Source: Triplophysa rosa
Taxonomy: Eukaryota > Chordata > Actinopteri > Cypriniformes > Nemacheilidae
Direction of reading: 5' to 3'
DNA length: 64,000 nt
NCBI RefSeq assembly: GCF_024868665.1
Contig: NC_079906.1
Location: 14,322,807 to 14,386,806, forward strand
Part shown: positions 1-14,220 of the stretch, in pieces
Layout of the letters: each line of letters opens with the position of its first letter
Position numbering within the stretch: position 1 is the first letter of the stretch
Translations under genes and position numbers: made by a program
Notes under the pieces: generated by a model
What the model was told of the DNA's origin: nothing
Seen by the model: the letters and a program-made list of their open reading frames with translations, nothing else
Databases searched by the model: none

Positions 1-1049
1 AAATAGTCGCAATCTTTACTCATCTGTATCTAGTTAACCAAAGATGCAAAAAAAGATAAAATGTCAGACATTATTGTCTACTGGAATTAGAAGACAACTC
101 TGCTAAAGTGATTTCTTGACAAACTAATTTCCCTCTGACAAAATTCCATAAATAACCCTTAAACAAAATATCCTATACTACAACACCACCTATCCAACAT
201 CTGACTCAATAAAACATGGCAAAGCACCAAACTAGTCTTGCAGATAGAAATCAAGGTCTGGGAAATAAAGAGAAATGCCTGCTTACCATGACGTTTCTGT
301 GATTTCTAGTCGTCAAAACTCCTCCCACTGCTAACAGTTGCTACATAATCTCATTAGGATAGACAAGTAATCCGTCAGACACATAAGGTCATCCTAGCCA
401 TGCAATGGGTCCTTGCTTGCCACTTATTAAATTAGTATGACAAACAATTTAATTTATTATAGTCACTGCATGCATAATCTGCTTCGTATGGTGTTTGTTT
501 GTTCCATTCACTCTTAGCACCATTTCAGCATCTCGGGTTAGATTCATAGCGAGAACCAGTCAATCTATACACAATTCTGTTCTATACACAACTTGATTGG
601 ACATTTGGAATCCTCAGTCAACTTAACCTTCACGTCCCAGCTGGGGCTCGAATCGGTAATCTTCTTGCTGTGAGACAACAGTGCCAACCACGGAGCCACT
701 GTAGTGCCTCATATGGTGGGTATACTGTGCTATATTACAAGTTATCTTATAGAAGTTGTCAAATATGTAATGGTCGGGAAGTGGATGCCAAGTTTTTATC
801 CAAGAATTGCACCTCCCAGATTTGCGCAACTTGATAGAACCCAAACATTTAAAAACAGCTCTTTAAGTTTAGTAACATTTAGAGCACATTTTAACTACAA
901 ACGTAATACTTAGCTATTTTACTATATATTTTTAAACGCAATACTTTATTTTTTAAACTGTCTTGAGTTGTCAGCAGATGTGGAAAATCAAGACAAAAAC
1001 AGATTGGATTTACTCCACATTTATTGTAGAAAAGCAAGTGACAGAGTCT
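1..1049. other. Gene-free flank downstream of rpl10a
   Basis: AT-rich DNA with no open reading frame that resembles a known protein. It contains a degenerate tRNA-like/SINE-like patch at about 625-705, listed separately. The reverse complement of 1020-1025 reads AATAAA, only about 25 bases past the rpl10a stop codon, and is the likely polyadenylation signal of that gene. The short ORFs at 623-913 look accidental. Confidence 0.6.
625..705 (-). repeat. Degenerate tRNA-like SINE/MITE fragment
   Basis: Read on the minus strand the patch has a box-A-like stretch (GTGGCTCCGTGGTTGGCACT), a CTCACAGCAAGAAG middle and a box-B-like GATTCGAGCCCCAGCTGGGA. This is the head of an abundant fish repeat that begins like a tRNA. 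No full copy or tail is visible, so it is called a fragment; the exact family is not certain. Confidence 0.45.
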
Positions 1050-3058
<2,009 letters not shown>

Positions 3059-3091
3059 TTTGCAGTGACCTATCTCCTTCCACACGGAGCT

Positions 3092-3103
3092 CGAAAAGGA
3101 AGG
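3092..3103 (-). promoter_or_regulatory. 5' TOP / likely transcription start of rpl10a
   Basis: The minus strand reads CCTTCCTTTTCG here, about 35-45 bases upstream of the rpl10a ATG. An uninterrupted pyrimidine run starting with C at the cap site is the TOP motif of ribosomal-protein mRNAs and makes translation mTOR/LARP1-dependent. The exact start base is inferred. Confidence 0.6.
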
Positions 3104-3452
3104 TAGACGGGAAGTGGCGCTGAATATATGCGCCCGTCGCTGAGATGGACTTCCGCAGCAGCCATAGTTGTTGTGGCAGGACATTTAAATTTGCATTTGC
3201 AAAACATTTTAAGACGTTCAGTAATAAATATTCATGATATTTTTTATATAAATGACTATAAAATACATTTAAACAGAATAACTATAATTCGGGTATTAAA
3301 ATATGTTTAGTGCAGGGGAAAAACAATTCTGAAAAAACAAATTCAGATAGTGTAATTGATGTTTGGTAAATTGTTTTATTTAGGCAAGTTGCAACAATAT
3401 TTAATATTAATATCAAGAATTAATCTTTTAAGAATAAAGGCGTTTATTACAA
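3104..3452. other. Intergenic, rpl10a promoter to fance 3' end
   Basis: AT-rich spacer. It should hold the upstream promoter of rpl10a and the short 3' UTR of fance. Reverse-complement AATAAA hexamers occur at 3375-3380 and 3442-3447. Nothing else is recognisable. Confidence 0.5.
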
Positions 3453-5817
3453 TTATTTACAAAGGGAAATCCGTTTCAATGCAGCCAGCAGAGATTTCTT
3501 GAGAAAAGTCTCATTGAAAGACAGACAACTTGCAAGTGTATGGTGGCATGCAGCATTGACCTGGAAATAACGAACAACAGAATATACATAATAAATAAAT
3601 ATGTAAACATACACTTAAGCATTTATTAAATGCCTTTATCCAATGCAATTTACAACAGTGATGCAATTTAGAAAAATTCTTGTTACAATTCTACGCACAT
3701 GTGACTGATATTTGGACAAGACACTCAGCAACATCTTGGCAAACTTCATTGACTTGCTGAATTGTGGAGACTGGCTGCAGAGTTGGTCAGTGAAGAGAGA
3801 GAAATCCACCTCATTCAGTTCCAACTTTGAGGTAAAATAAAGGCTTAACAACAATATATGACTTTCTATAACATTCAAAAGTTATTTTTTAAAAGATTAT
3901 GGTACCTTTGAATCCAGCAGCGCATGGATAACTGACAATACGCCCTCATCCCAGGACACTTCAAGTATTGTCCTAAAATTTGGAAGTACATTTCTGTCAT
4001 TAGTACTGTATGTCAACCCGCTTCTTTTTAAAATCTGATCTGAGACATTCTGACTGACCGGAATACAAGAAGTCGGTGATGTGGCTCAAGACAGTCTTCT
4101 ACCAGTCTACAGAGTAACTCTGCCTGAGCACTTCCTACAAAAATGTAAAAAGTTAAATATGATTTAAATACACATTATAAAATACAACTATAATGTTAAT
4201 AAAGGGTGACTAATGCCTGTCTGTTCCTTCCGTAAGACTGGCTCTATCAGGTCCTGGCAAGTCGGTCTGGGGTAACGAGTGCAAAGTGACATCACTGCTG
4301 TGACCAAACAGCGTGAGGCAGGTTCCACAAGAGACAGAATCTAAGACACCGAGATAAATAAGTGAGATTTTATTGCAGTAAACAGAGACAAGCTTTAAAG
4401 ATTAAAATCGTTTTAAGATCAACATCCAGAGGTAAAGTAAGAGACGTAAACATACTAACCCTGCCGAGCAGCAGGTGTGTGATGACAGCAGAAGCAGTGC
4501 TATGACTGAGGTCTGGGGACAGTTCGAGCAAGCAGCTACAGAACTGAGGTAAACTCTGTTCAGGTGCTTCAGACAAACTCAGCATTGAACAAAGTACCTC
4601 CACCTGTTTGAGATATAACAAATAAATCCAGATGTAAGAAATCAATTTTTAAGTTTATGAAGAGTATCTAAAAAGGATGTACTGATGAACCTCATCTGGG
4701 TCACATTCATGCAAGACTTCCAAAGCCGACACAGAGCTCTTATCCCACTGCAAATAAAATAAAAAAATGCAAATGATATGAATACAATGCTAATAATAAC
4801 AGTCACACTTATATAATAAAATCAAAATCTCTTACCCCTGACTCTGTATCTAGTAATTCTTTAATAACAGGGACAGCAGCCTAAAATGTAAATGCCAATG
4901 CATTAGAAATGTATTTAATAAATCTACTACTTTTTAATTCCTAAAAAAAACAATTATGCATAAAAAGAATGTCACCTTTATGTGGTCTGACAGCACTTTT
5001 GAGGACTGATGAGAGCTTGTCTGTGATTTTGAGGCAGAACTGTGGTCCTGTTGTGATGTTCTCATAGATTCCTCCTTTTCCTCAGGCAACCCCTCTTCTT
5101 CATCTTGGGCTGTACAAAAATCCATCTTTACCCTTTTACTGTGTTGAGCATCATCATCTACATCACGATCAAGGTTGTCACTTTTTCTTTTTTTCTGAGG
5201 CAGAACTGAGAAATCTGTCTGATCATCAGCCTGCTCGGTTCCCATCTCCTGAAAACAAGATGCCCATCTCCCCTTTGTATTTTGGTCACTAAATCTCTCA
5301 CAGAGACCCCTCAGGTTCTCTGTACATTTTGAGCTGAGGAGGGTTCCTTTCCTAGTGCCCTCAATATCTCTATAAAGCTGTTTGATTAAGACACAAGACC
5401 ACTGGTTTTCTCTGTGATCCTGGGTCAGACACTGTAGCAGATGTTGAAGATTGTGTCTTGGCACTCCAGGATGAATAAAATGCAAAAAGCAAAGCAGGTT
5501 ACGTTTGAAGACTTCAGAAAACAGACACACCAAAGGTTTCCTGCAAAACAGAGTCATTTCTTGACGTTGCTGAAATACATAACATGCAACAAACCTACGT
5601 TTTGTTTAACTTACGAAACGAGAGCGTCTTCGTGCACACAAGCTTCCTGCTGGCACAAGGTCTCCAAAAACGAAGTAAGATTAAAATCTGGATCAGATCT
5701 GCGTTGTTTATTGAATATTGTTTGTGCTTTATTCGGTCCTGCAGCTCCCGAGAGCAAAGCGTGAACGAGCAATCGCGAGCGTCCATCAAAACGGTGCAAC
5801 CGAGACTTCACATCCAT
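3453..5817 (-). CDS. fance: Fanconi anemia complementation group E protein, 10 exons
   Basis: Nuclear subunit of the Fanconi anemia core E3 complex. It links the core complex to FANCD2 for monoubiquitination in interstrand-crosslink repair. Joined exons (minus): 5817-5615, 5540-4976, 4880-4836, 4747-4691, 4603-4460, 4340-4217, 4134-4059, 3972-3906, 3824-3699, 3560-3453 = 1515 nt, 504 residues (human about 536). Exon 1 has the N-terminal helix (LLVHALLSGAAGP). Exon 2 holds a hydrophilic middle with basic clusters (KKRK, SKRVK; possible nuclear signals). Exons 4-10 form the conserved helical-repeat FANCE C-domain, with LLELSPDLSHS, LLLGR and MKFAKMLLSVLSKYQ matching the human protein. The end of exon 6 is ambiguous: ACAG|GC at 4217 or A|GT at 4211; both keep frame and differ by two codons. 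The gene lies between rpl10a and ppard, its neighbourhood in human 6p21. Confidence 0.93.
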
Positions 5818-6888
5818 TAGTGAACAGTAGCCTACAGATCAACTGAACTGATGCCTGTTAACTGTCATTTTAAAATATTAGTTGGGTTCACAGATACATC
5901 AGAATGATCTCGTACTAAATATATGTTAAAGACTTAAGATAAAAGAGTTGTTGAATGAGCAGAGTAGGATGTTTTGTAAAGTTTCGATTTAGTTCTTTGG
6001 CGAAGAGGAAGCGCTCAGAAAACATTTGTACATTACTGACACCTACAGGTTGGGGGTGGAAAATTAAATTGTGTTCATTCGGGAAAGTTTTTAAAAATAA
6101 CTCGCTATTGTTGCACGGCGTCCATTTCTAATAAGGTTTACGTTTTTAGAAACCCTTATTTGCAAAAAAAACCCCTACCATCTTAACTCCCTTGCCTTTA
6201 GGACATGAGCAATTAAGAGACTTGCAGCACACGCCACACAAAAAGAGGACAGAAACGATTAAGCGAGGCAAACAGTGGAACATTTTTTTATTGTCACTTT
6301 TCTCCGAGTGAATACAAACAATACTAAAAGTCATAAAATGTGACATCAAATCCTTGCATACCAAGTTACACCTGTTAACACTGCTAAAGAGGACAGTACG
6401 TCAAAAGCCTGCTGACAGGTCGCACATTTAGTGTTTGGCAGACTACTGGCACAATAATATAAACTAGAAAGTTCACAAAATATTAAAAGCCGATTTCATA
6501 TAAAGATATCAGACAAGAGGGTGCAACGATCAGGAAGCAGCGCAGATGGAGGTATTAAATGACTAACAAGTGAAAAAAAGCTATCTGAAATAAACAACCA
6601 TGCATACAATATTTTCAACATCTTAACTTTTTTTTGCCCTCCCCACCTAAACCTAGACTCAATTTAGAGAGCTGACCATTTCATCTTTTTTTAACCACCC
6701 CTTTACACAAACTAGAGGCACAACAACTTTAAATCTCACACGCACACTGTAACTTTACATGGCTAAACAATTAGCCAAACAAGAAAGGGTCGCTAAAAGC
6801 CAACCCTAAAGAGACTTAGATTTCAGTGCAGAAGCCAAGCTCACTCAATGTAGATGAGCAAAGATAAACATATGGTTCTAGATGGTCC
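5818..6888. other. fance promoter region and makorin 3' UTR
   Basis: No protein-like ORF. The right part is probably the 3' UTR of the makorin gene: a reverse-complement AATAAA lies at 6287-6292, about 600 bases past its stop codon. The left part should include the fance promoter. No repeat family was recognised. Confidence 0.45.
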
Positions 6889-9058
6889 TTAATCGTCAAA
6901 AAAATCCAGAAGATCATCATCATCCTCATCCAACAGAGTCAAGGCAAAAATGTAGCTCCAAAGCTGAATGCCATCGATGTCCAAATCCTCCAACACCTCA
7001 GCAGTGTTCTAAAGGCACAAGTAATGAAGAAAATTACTGCAGCTTATAAAATATTTAGCAGATCTTACAAATATGGACAACAAAACTGAAATGGGTCATT
7101 TTAAAAGATAAAGTAACCGAGCAAAAAAAGCAAATATTACCCTGCGTGTAGAGCGCCTGCGACTGAACGTATGAGAAGCGGGCACATCATGACTGTAAAT
7201 ACAATCACTTTTGAAGGGGCAGCATCCATGACGCATGAAGAAAGTGCACTTTAATTTACTAAAAAAATTAAAAGGAAACCAGCATTAAAAGGCAATTATT
7301 AAGTAATACAACCTTTACCTCAATCCCAAATATAAACCATTCCAACCTGCTCCTTTCTTTAAAAGAGGCTATCAGTGATGCTTTTTCCTCCCCATCACAG
7401 ACCCAGTGCTTGCTGGGAATGTAAAAGGAGGATTTCACTCTGCACTGTGGACAACCCCTGTTTTTGAAAAAAAAAAACACCACATTACACCCAGCATGCA
7501 CAAAGAGAAAGGTAGAGAGAACCTATACTTGGACAAAACTCACTTGATGACATCCTCCTGGAAGTCTTTTGTCTTTCGCCATGTAACAATGCAGCCGATA
7601 CAGAAAGCATGATTACAGTTGGGAAGGATGCCATAGCGTCGTTCCTGAGCAGTCGATTTCTCAGATATCTTGTCCATGCATATGCCACAGGCCACATCTT
7701 TGCCTTGATCAAAAGCCTGAGACTGTCGCTGCCCCGTTGAGATGGCAGCACCACCCTGACTCGGTCTCTCCGGCACACTGCTTGCCTAAAATCCAACACC
7801 ACTGCATTAAACTCGAGTCCAGATCCACAATCTCCACCTTAAAATCAACAACAGACCTGTGTTTCAGCTTCACGTGCTGTTACTTTACGGACTTCAGCAG
7901 GTGTTGCACTAGATGCAGAGCTTGCCGAGCTATAGGCGTTTGATGTATTGTGGTCTTGAACACCACTTTGTCTCCTTAATGCTCCTGCAGAAAATGACAA
8001 GCACTGGTAAACAAAACATTCCATAACTGAGGGGGAAGGAGGAAAATAGACTAGAAGTACCCAGCTGTTGAGAAGGTACATCTTCCATAACTCCATACTC
8101 CTCCTCCTCTGCGATACCTGCTGTTAAGCGTTCAAAATTCTGCTGTAGCATGCTCATGCTTGTTACCAGGGGCTCAGAACCCCTTCGATTCATGCTATAC
8201 GCCCCTTGAGCCGGTAGAAGAAAGGGTTCTGATCCCCGGCGGTCAGCCAAAGCACGGCCAGCCAGAGCAGAAGGGAAAACTGCAGGCGCTGAACCTCGTC
8301 TGCTGCTCCCCGAAGGCCCGTCATCTGTTTGAGGAACATGGAGATACCTGCAATTCAAAACAAAGTATATTTCAGAAGGGATTATGATCACTTGCCGTCC
8401 TAAAACTGCTCTTAACAGCTGGCTACCTACCTGCAACGATCCCCAAACCAACAAGCACCTTTTTGGAAGTACCGACATCGAACCTGAAATGATGGCGTTG
8501 CTGGAAACTCATGCAGATAGTAACAGCTTTGACCATAACGGCAAAATCCATTGATGAACTGCCTGCAAAACCAGCAACATGTGCATTACAGAACATTCAA
8601 AACAAGGAAATTTAAGTTTATACAAATGGGATACGATTTTAAAAGGTGAAATGCTTTGAAAAACATAAATTTTAACACTGTAGCGAGTTTTTCGTGTTGC
8701 TATTGACGACAGCAATACACGGAAACCGTGAGTGAAAACAAAACAAAAAAACTAATTTTGTACGTCCCTCTTTTACACATTTGCAATCTAAAAGCGTATT
8801 CATCTAGTTGATTGCAAATTAATAATACCTCCAGCACGCTTAAACTAAAAACTACTCGTTGCCCAAAACCGGATGTACACATCTGCGCCGAGAAACGTTA
8901 AAGCAGGAAAAGTCAATCTTTCAAACAGATGATCGGAGTAACAAAACAAACGTTTTTCCCACTTGCAGTGCGCAAAAATACCTGCAGATTTCCCTTTCCC
9001 CGTTCAAGCTGCCTTTTCTCGACTGTCTGTACGGTACGCTGTACCGATCCATTCTCAT
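6889..9058 (-). CDS. mkrn4: Makorin-family RING E3 ubiquitin ligase, 8 exons
   Basis: Joined exons (minus): 9058-8982, 8562-8431, 8347-8061, 7984-7857, 7785-7544, 7457-7347, 7258-7141, 7008-6889 = 1215 nt, 404 residues. Domains in order: two CCCH fingers (C25-C33-C39-H43; C55-C63-C69-H73), a Ser-rich linker with three RRGS(A/E)P repeats, a C3HC4 RING at about 241-294 (CGICMDK...CNHAFC..C...CPQC), a final CCCH (C330...C339-C345-H349), and an acidic tail rich in D. The RING to final-CCCH order, with the IPSKHWV stretch between, is makorin-specific. MKRN1/2 carry an extra CCCH plus a Cys-His segment before the RING; I see neither here. Makorins bind RNA and ubiquitinate substrates. The assignment to the teleost mkrn4 paralogue is inferred from domain content, not from alignment. 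All introns are GT-AG and the frame is intact. Confidence 0.88.
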
Positions 9059-10067
9059 AACCTCTAAAAAATGAGTTTTAATGCAACTTAGTTAGCGGAG
9101 TTAGTAAACGAGTAGAGAAGTCGGAGCTACTGAACGACCCACGTCACACAAGGCGCGCGCTGACCAACCAGGGCGCCAGTGGGCGTATAGCTTTTCTACA
9201 GCTTGAACCGCGACTTCAGCAAGCCAGACTTGGTTTTTGAATTTACAGACTTACATGTTGTGCCTAGATGTTTGCTTAGAGACACTGTAACACCCAAAAC
9301 CACCAATTTGAACTCCAGTACACAAATGTCAACAGCTGATGATCATACTAACCTACAAACTGCACTGTTATCGACTGAGATTTTAGAAGATTGCGCGTCT
9401 CTTTCCATCCTGCTGCTTGTCCCTCTTTGCCTGATGAATGGCTAATGACATACACACTTTTATAATTGTTGGGCGGGGCTTTACCATTTGGCCGTGTGAT
9501 AGACTTAAAGATGCCTCAAGACGTAATGCAGATTGATTTAGGACAATGTTTTAAAACTGCGAATAATGAGACATGGTGGACGAAAAACGACGTAAGCAAA
9601 TAAACGTAAATGCTGAAAAAATGAATAAATAAACAAATGGATTAAAATAAATAATGTAGAAATAAATAAATAATATATACATTTTGTGCATGAGTCAATT
9701 GCCTTTACAAGAGCTTTACAATTGCCTCCACACAAGAGCTTTTTGTTCTATTTCTGTGTATTTTCATACATGTATTTATTTATTTCTAGATTTATTTATT
9801 TAATAGCTTTTCCTAATACATTTATTTATCTATTTATTTATGTATGTACATTTATGATATGTAGTTTCTTTAATTTATTTATTTCTACATGTATTTATTC
9901 ATGTATTTAATTCTATATTTATTTATTTATAAACAATCAATCCGTTATAAAATGGTAGTTTTGGTCACTCATAAAATGAATATCTGTTGACACCAAATCT
10001 TTCTTAGTAACAACATTTTCATATGAAACATAAAGATGTTGTGCACTTGCTGGTAGGACTAACCATC
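9059..10067. other. makorin promoter and intergenic DNA
   Basis: The makorin start region up to about 9200 is relatively CpG-rich (GGCGCGCGCTGACC near 9150) and is probably the promoter. No ORF here resembles a protein I know. An AT-rich simple repeat at 9598-9930 is listed separately. Confidence 0.4.
9598..9930. repeat. (TTTA)n-like low-complexity repeat with inverted halves
   Basis: The left part (9598-9680) is rich in AAATAAATAA units and the right part (9765-9930) in TATTTATTTA units. The two halves can therefore pair as an imperfect hairpin around an unrelated stretch containing two copies of the word acaagagcttt (about 9707 and 9733). Simple-sequence DNA; the ORFs crossing it are artefacts. 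Confidence 0.75.
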
Positions 10068-11742
10068 TATGGCGTTATTTTAATGACAAATGTCGCGAGC
10101 GCATTATTACAAGGCGAGAGCGCATTCTTGTAATACGAGCGCGCGAATCTCTCCGCTTTCCTTTGCTCATGCACAAAACTGAACGCGCTCTTTCAATTAT
10201 AAGCTGCTCTCTTGTGAATTTTCTCTCCTCTCGCTCAGTGAGCGTGTGCGCACTCAAAATGCGTGCCGTGCGTCCACGAATCCTTTGGTACTCTTGCTTT
10301 CGAGAGGTCCTCCTGTGTGTTCCAGGCATTATAGGCTGTCAAAAGTAGTCAACCAATCAGGGATAGGCTTCCACGGCGAGCCAATGAAAATGCGACCTCT
10401 TAACTACAGTAGGCCTAATTGTTAAAAATGCTTGATGAAAAGAGTTGTTTTTTGTGTTCTTTTCTACAAAAGTGTCATGTTAATTTGTAATTCTTGTAAA
10501 ATAGTATATTGTAAATTGCTGAGTTTCATTCTTATAAAATCTTTTAATATATAAATCTTTTAATGAATGGATTCTTGCGTGTGGGTAGGTGGGTGGATGG
10601 GGGGCACCTCTGGGGCTGTTGCCCAGGGGCAACATGAGGTCTTAATACGCCTCTGGATCCACCACGTTCTCAGGTAACAATTTTAATATATTTGATGCAA
10701 CATTATTAATCAAATGTATATTAGAAATGAACGGTAAGGGAGCGTTTGGTATATTGCATAGAAGTTCAGTTTTATGCCCTGAACTTCTGGAACACTGAAT
10801 GCAGAACACTTACAGTGTCTGTCTGCAAATGCATTAAATGAATAACCAAATCGGTATAGAATATTATATGATTTTCCAAATGCATTCCAAATCTGTTACT
10901 ATAAAATAAAATGCTAAAATAATCTAAAATCGTCACCATGATAATTAAAGAGTGTGAAGCTGACGTCATGCCCTATGCTGCATGTTGCGCTGCCATCTTG
11001 GGAGGATCATACTCCACTGCTATTATTGTTTTGATATGTACCGTTACTTGTAGTAAATATTATTTCAGAATAAAGCTAACTTAAGACACCAATCTAAATT
11101 GTTCAGTAATCAATTTAGTACTATTTTGACAATACTATGTTTAGTGTACGACATGCATGAGGACCACATGAACTTGAGAGTGTTGGCCTGTTTTGTCTGA
11201 ATAACATGGTAGTTAAACTGACTAGGATGTTTATATGTAGCCTACAAAGCATCCTAATGCCCCGTTCATTTCTAATATACATTTGATTAATAATGTTGCA
11301 TCAAATATATTAATATTGTTACCTGAGAACGTGGTGGATCCATCTTGCTTCGTTGAATACGTCGAGTCACTTTCAACCAACAAGATGCCATGTAAGAGGT
11401 CGCGTTTTCATTGGCCCGCCGTGGAAGCCTATCATTGATTGGTTGACTACTTATGACGGACTATAATGCCTGGAACACACAGGAGGACCTCTCGAAAGCA
11501 AGAGTACCAAAGGATTCGTGGACGCACGGCACGCATTTTGAGTGCGCACACGCTCACTGAGCGAGAGGAGAGAAAATTCATAAGAGAGCAGCTTATAATT
11601 CAAAGTGCGCGTCCAGTTTTGTGCATGAGCAAAGGAAATCGGAGTGCGAGCGGAGAGATTCGCGCGCTCGTATTACAGGAATGCGCTCTCGCCTTGTAAT
11701 AATGCGCTCGCGACATTTGTCATTAAAATAACGCCATACGCA
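10068..11742. repeat. Large inverted repeat, probable non-autonomous transposon
   Basis: The outer left arm (about 10069-10400) is repeated in reverse complement at about 11405-11742 with roughly 90% or better identity by eye. Both arms end in TATGGCGTTATTTTAATG / its complement. A second, inner pair lies at about 10654-10731 and 11266-11344 (word TTGATGCAACATTATTAATC on the left, its complement on the right). The left spacer between outer and inner arm is about 250 bases and the right about 60, so one side gained or lost DNA. Mirror-image ORFs starting MPGTHRRTSRKQEYQ occur in each arm because the arms are copies. No clear target-site duplication is visible. The family is unknown to me. Confidence 0.75.
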
Positions 11743-14220
11743 TCTCATCTGAAGCCGTTGCTTGAGCCTGCATATGCAGTTTTCCGAAAGCGAGAGGAAG
11801 ACAGACAGTGCACGTGCACACGCGTTTGCTTCACTGAGAGTGAAAAGACAAGTATCTATATTTGATTTGTTTTCGTTGTATTTAACACCCCTGTCGTATA
11901 AGAAAAGTTTTTAGAGAAAAAAGTGGCACGGAGATTTCTGCGCCAGCTGCGGTGGCATAGAAAGCTTCCTGCTGTGTTTTAAGTTCCGTTTACCCATTCC
12001 ACAGACGAATTTAAGATGTTGTTTTTGTTATTTTTGTGCTTCGTGTTTTATCTTTAACCCGCTGATTGTGTCATGTAGTTTGCCGTTACCTTTGATATAT
12101 GCTTTAGTTTTTCGTCTGAACAGTCCTGTACAGTGCTGTCGCCATTGTTGTTCAAATGTTCATGCTGTCCATAAATATTAATAGTTATTTCTTCTTAGAC
12201 AATGGAATTTGCCTGTCACTTTGTCTGTTGTTAGATATTCAGTGGTGTACAGTAGGCTACATTTAAGTTAAACTGGGCGCAGTGATATGGAACTGTAATT
12301 CGGTCGACAAATCTGGAACTACTTCATAGGTGTGCGTTTAACTGAAAAATAATGTCAGCCAATCAGAATGAAGCATTCATCAGCCCCGTGGTATAAAGAT
12401 TTTTAATATGAGCTGCCGTTTTCATAGCTTGAAATCAATAGACAAACATATTGTAAAGGGGATTGTAGCTTTAATGCAAAATACATCTGAAATATGGACA
12501 TGTTTGGAGCAGCAGATAAATCACACCACAAATATTCAGAAATGTTTTACTGTGAAAAATAATATTCCACAAATCATAACATGTGATTTTTTATTTCTCT
12601 TGTTAACAAAGACATTTGTGACTTGGGTCAGACTGGAAAGGTATAGGTTTAGTGGAAATGCAACGATGATAAATATGATAAACATGATAAACATCTCCAG
12701 GGTGGCATAGTATTGACAATCAGTCCAGTATTATAGTGTGAATCCTTCCAAAATACATTTCTGTAGTTAGTTTCACAGCAACGAGTTCTACACCTTGACC
12801 ATAAATCTTTGATATAAAGTGCCATACAGTAATTAAATACATCAGAAATTGACATTTCAGACTCAAGGTAAAATCTCAAATTCATAAATCTGATTTATAG
12901 ATTTATTTCTAAATGTGAAATGGTAGATGTGTTGCACCTCATAATAATAAAAAAATAAATGTAATAATTCAGTCATACTTCATTGTTACATTTGCGTTAA
13001 ATTCTCAAATTTGAGTTCTCATTATTGTTTTGTGACAAGACTTGTTTTAGATTTAGAAGCATCCAAATTTAAGTGTTTACTCAAACAAAACCATTCAATT
13101 GCAATGTACAAGTTCATTATGACATAACCATTAGTAACTGATGCACCATGTCACTTGTCCTAATAAGGCAACTGACTTTAGAGAATAAAAGGTTAGGTTT
13201 ATATGTATACTATAAATCAAACTGACCATAATGTTTGAATGTAACCGTAGCTTGCATGTTTTCAATCATTCAGAAAATATGCATAGAACATATCAACATG
13301 CCATATCTTCTTGCCCTTGAAAATTCATCATCAGAGAAACTTCAACAAATTAATGGAAGACCTAATTTAATACAACTGGTTATCAAGGAACAGTTAAATA
13401 TATTTGAGGTCTTAAGGGGTAAATATGACCTTGTGATAGTATGTTTTATTAAAAGTACTGTCATGGTACCAGTACTTAACAGAGATAAGCACATCTGAAA
13501 AGATGAGCCCATATGTCCTTCCATACCACTAAAAAAAGTGTTTGTAGGCTCATGACAAAGAAAGCGTTAAAGTCTACATGATAAGTGAATTAATAAAAAT
13601 AAGATTGGTCTTCAGCTTCAATTCCAATCTATCTGTAGCAGCTGACACTGAAAACGACAACCTTGACAAAGTAACATAATCCAAAATAACATAACTGACT
13701 GCTGTACAGTTTTATGAGGAATATACCTTTCACACAACCAAATCAAACAGAATCAAAGGGGAAAGTAGAATTACTTTCTAAAGTAAAGGCCCTACCAACA
13801 CAAAACACACACAGTAAATGGCAAGTCAAGCGCTCTCACCTTCTTTCTGCTCTGTCCTCAAAATAACATACCATATCACCTAAATGTACTTGCAAACCAA
13901 AATCATGATGGACAAGACAACTTTTAAAGGTGTAAGCCCTCATCAGGTAAATGAACAACAACAACATGAAGAGGTAAACAATAGCTAGATGAAATGTCCT
14001 TTATATAAGAACAGATTTAAGTTTAAAGAAACACTCCTCAAGATCAAATTAAAGTCAGTATTCAAACTCCAAATTTGTAAAAGTCCTTTACAAAATTTAT
14101 TTTAAAAAATCCCATGGCACCAAAAGTGCTATTAAAACATGTGCACCCTTTCTATACAGGAAGGAATTCAGGAGTCCAATCTCCTGTCAGGTTCTTGAGT
14201 CTGAAACTTAAGTGTTCACT
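11743..14220. other. Intergenic DNA and probable ppard 3' UTR
   Basis: No recognisable protein ORF. The part next to the ppard stop codon (14221 leftwards, perhaps to about 13 kb) is probably its long 3' UTR, as is usual for PPAR genes, but no end could be fixed. The block 11750-12150 is non-coding with a few CG-containing words and may belong to the flank of the inverted repeat. Confidence 0.4.

Noticed and set aside
10075..11699. Two mirror ORFs (MPGTHRRTSRKQEYQ...) as a small gene pair
   Set aside because: They are the same DNA in the two arms of the inverted repeat, diverge after about 50 codons through indels, and show no domain.
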